From assembly GCA_015680685.1 (NCBI GenBank), contig MNCI01008581.1:1090680-1154679 (forward strand): a stretch of 64,000 nucleotides of DNA. Reading direction: 5' to 3'. Position numbers and translations under genes: made by a program. Under the pieces are notes generated by a model. It had not been told where the DNA came from, searched no databases, and was given only the letters and a program-made list of their open reading frames with translations. Of the stretch, positions 60,937 to 64,000 are shown in pieces (the first letter of the stretch is position 1; every line of letters begins with the position of its first letter). The stretch comes from Gnetum montanum. Taxonomy: Eukaryota > Streptophyta > Gnetopsida > Gnetales > Gnetaceae.

Positions 60937-63900
60937 TTGATGATCTTTACCAATATTCATTTTATTTTATGAAGTTAAACTTTAATGAACTTGAGAAAAT
61001 CATTTTTTTGTAATTCCTCACCACCACCTTAGTAGTTTAGTCTTCTTGACCATTTGTCACTCAACTTGACTGGTTGGATTGGACCCAGGCATTCCTCACA
61101 TGTTGCTTTATGATTTACTAACAAAATTTTGGATTAAGGAAATAAATTATCTATTGGAAAAATAATGTGTAAAATGATCCTAATTAAGGGTGAACAAGTT
61201 ATAAAATATAAGTAATTATAGTTCAAGTATTGTAACTATTTCCTTAGGTATCTCTTGGCTTGTTATGATAAGACTCAAATAAGAGTAGATGGCTAGATGA
61301 AAAGACAACATGGAATCATTGGAGAAGATCATTGGGTGGATTATTATTTTCCCCTAGGCCAAGCTAAACACCAAAAAACCAAAGAAAATGGGAGATTATT
61401 AGTGATGACTGAGTTGTAGGCACATTTTCCATCATTAATAAACTTCACTTTTTCTTTTTCCTATTGAAATTATATTCATGACATTGAAGTTAAATTCCAT
61501 TTTCATTAAATATATAAAAACTATATGATAAAATGGAATGGTATATCACAAAATAATATTAGAGCATAAAAGACTATATGAGACAATGGAGGACTACAAT
61601 TCAAACAAGAAACTAGTAATAATATTTCATTAAACAAGAATAAGAAACTATTAAAATAGTTCATATAAAAGAGTCTACAAATATAACCAAAGAAAGGATA
61701 ATAATAGATCTACAGGATCTGCCTTTTTTACATACAAAGAAATAACCAAATTAAAAAACAAGAAAATAAGATTAGATACCTAAAATAGCAAAAAAAAACA
61801 TACTTATGAGTCAAGTGACCAAAATATTTTGAGATTTACCAAAGTTGCTAAGGATTAATAGATTGCGCATTAATAAGATACTAAATGATCTCATGTAAAT
61901 CTATATGGGAATCATTGATCTTGTAGATGTAATCACCACATTTTTCTATGATATTATTTTATCACCTCAAGTCATTAAATATCTTCAAGTTTGAAAATTT
62001 TCAAATGAAATTAAAGTAATTTGATATCCCTATAAAAACAAGTTATACCAACATATATATACATACATACATAGGGATAAAAAGAAGAAAAACTTAATCT
62101 ACAGTGCTTTGCCTTTAATGTTCAAATGGATGCATTCTTTAATAAGATGCTTCACACATGCAAACTATACCTTTTACCTTGACAATGATCTTATCAAGTT
62201 GTTGAATGATTTTGGAACCATATGTAGGTAGAGGATGAAGTAAAGAAGGCTTCTTTCCATAACTTACTTGTAAGCCACCAATGTTGTCTTGTTAGTGATA
62301 ATACTATTGTGTATAGCCATGATTGATCGCATAATGCATGATTAACAGACCTTGCAATGGAAAATTCTAGATGGAAGAAACCCTTTTAATCATCTTTAAT
62401 TACCTTCATCATGTCTAAAACTTAAAGAAAATAAGCATAAAGATCATTGTTAGTAGTAGATGTTGGAATGGGGGATTTTTATCAATGAGGAACACTAGAT
62501 GGAACTCAAAAAGGATTATCTCAAGGAAAAGGAAAGGAGCCAAGTAATGAGTCTACTTATCATCCTTCACAATATTTTTTCTATGCCAACTACCAACTAT
62601 ATGATGCATTTATAATCTATTAGAAGATGACTCCTCATCAAAGGCATTGACTCTAGTGGGCTACCTTGAGTTATGTACCCAAAAAATTCTAGGAAAATTT
62701 TTTAAAACTAGTCTAATAAATCCAATGAATCTTAGTGGATGTAAATAAGAAATTATTTTTAGTTTCAAATATCAAAGTAAATATCTTCAATAGAATAATT
62801 TTCAAAAGAAATAAAAATAAATCATAGATGCTGAGATTAAAACTTACAATTGTTTTGATAAGATTAATTTCTTATAGAGTTGATGCTTGAGGCCTTAACT
62901 GACACATGGAGATCTTAGTTTGGTTGTCCTTGTTCTTATATTCATCCTATCATAAATAAGAAAGGTAAGTTAATGATATTCCTGGAAACAAAAATATGTA
63001 TTATATTAATACATGAATAAAAGGATTACCTATGATCGATGGAAGCCACTAGAGGATGATTATTTCAGGGGAACCTCCATGGACTAATCTATTGATGTGT
63101 CCACTTTGCCTAGTTGTTTAGTGTTGGTGTTCACATTTTCATTTTTTTAAACATTGAAATAAATACCTTAATAAAATGTAAGGAACTAGGCAAGTTGTGA
63201 AAATCACCCCCTTTCACAATAGTGGATTGAATCAGGATAGTTCTACCTTTTGATAAGCTTTCTATTGAGAAACTTTTTAAAAGTTGTGTAAAATATAATA
63301 ATGATACTCTAACTTACTCTTCATGACTAAAACAAATTGAAAATCACTTCTCATTCCTAAGTAGAAATCTAAGAGAAGTGTTTCTATATTGGTTTCACCA
63401 CTTAAGAATGTGTTAATCAAAGAAGGAAATAAGATCGGTTGATCTTCAAAAGCTTAGACCAATCATATGAGTTTTCCAACATGGTGTAATGAAGATAATA
63501 AATATAATAAATTGAAATCAAAGTTGGATTTTCTATCTAAAATTTATTTTCAATAATGAATAAGCTAATGTAAAAGAAAAAAAAAGAAATTCATCATTGA
63601 AGATAGAAATTTTAAAATAATGATAATTTGAACTAGGAGTTATAATATTAACATAATTCAATAATTTATTTTCCCTCAAGACATTAATCTCATTGTTGAA
63701 ATTCCTAAGAATTGAAGGAACAATGGTACCCTCATGAAAATTAAATATAGTATGAAGAAAACACCCAAATAGCAAGTGTTACTAGGAGTTTTGAAGAAAA
63801 AAATTTAATATCAAAGTTATCAAAGATCTCATGTAACATAAAAGTGTCCTTTAATAGATCAAAATATGAAATTTTAAGGAGGTCAAAGAGGTGAGAGTTC

Positions 63901-64000
63901 CTCAACCAAGAGAATTTACCATTTTTAAGAAAAATTTAAACTACTACATGAGCTTCTTTGAGAAGGTTATCATGTCATTTTGATCTAGAAAACATTTGAT
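60937..64000. other. AT-rich stretch with nothing recognised
   Basis: No reading frame with family resemblance and no LTR pair. The only open stretch (63533-63775, minus) has no recognisable motif. The first part may be the decayed interior of the small copia element. Confidence 0.45.

Noticed and set aside
1-64000. tRNA or rRNA genes
   Set aside because: The tRNA-like similarities found are primer-binding sites of 12-19 bases next to LTRs; no cloverleaf or rRNA sequence was recognised.

Overview
The window reads as intergenic DNA of a large plant nuclear genome: AT-rich, no intact host gene, no RNA gene, and almost entirely LTR retrotransposons of several lineages nested in one another and decayed by stops and frameshifts. 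The lineages (Ty3/gypsy Tat, Athila and chromovirus; Ty1/copia, Sirevirus-like) are plant-specific or plant-typical. Slow removal of old copies would suit a gymnosperm or similar giant genome, but that is inference.

Layout. 1-3561 (-): 5' half of a Tat-type element with its 5' LTR at 2511-3561. 3562-5546: a non-repeat island holding a broken plant multi-pass membrane-protein gene (4074-5145, -). 5547-10142 (-): a second Tat-like element reduced to gag plus a 1.5-kb LTR with hairpin repeats; it sits exactly in the protease codons of a Del/Tekay-like chromovirus whose gag, primer site and LTR follow (10143 to about 14200, -). 14217-24024 (+): an old Tat element with two diverged LTRs around RT, RNase H, second RNase H and integrase. 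24025-29509: AT-rich repeat debris with three LTR-edge-like sequences. 29510-36135 (-): a nearly full-length chromovirus with both LTRs. 36900-37700 (+): LINE reverse-transcriptase remnant. 37790-43780 and 48656-58915 (-): one or more old copia elements, interrupted first by a gag-only Sirevirus-like element (42554-48655, -) and again by an Athila-like element (49062-58710, +) that still has perfect 5-bp target duplications. 58919-60725: a probable LTR rich in CCATGA/TCATGG palindromes. 60726-60936: a small copia LTR with primer site. 60937-64000: nothing recognised.

The genes shown are parts of retrotransposon life cycles (capsid, protease, reverse transcriptase/RNase H, integrase). None appears able to act alone: every polyprotein frame is interrupted, one protease has lost its catalytic Asp, and the youngest element lacks the first part of its RT. 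The non-coding parts are more interesting. Several LTRs carry dense short palindrome or tandem arrays in the U3 promoter region: TGTCTC/GAGACA clusters shared by copia and chromovirus LTRs, a 33-bp TTACTC unit in the Athila LTR, GCTACGCTATGC hairpins in a Tat LTR, and CCATGA/TCATGG palindromes in two further repeats.
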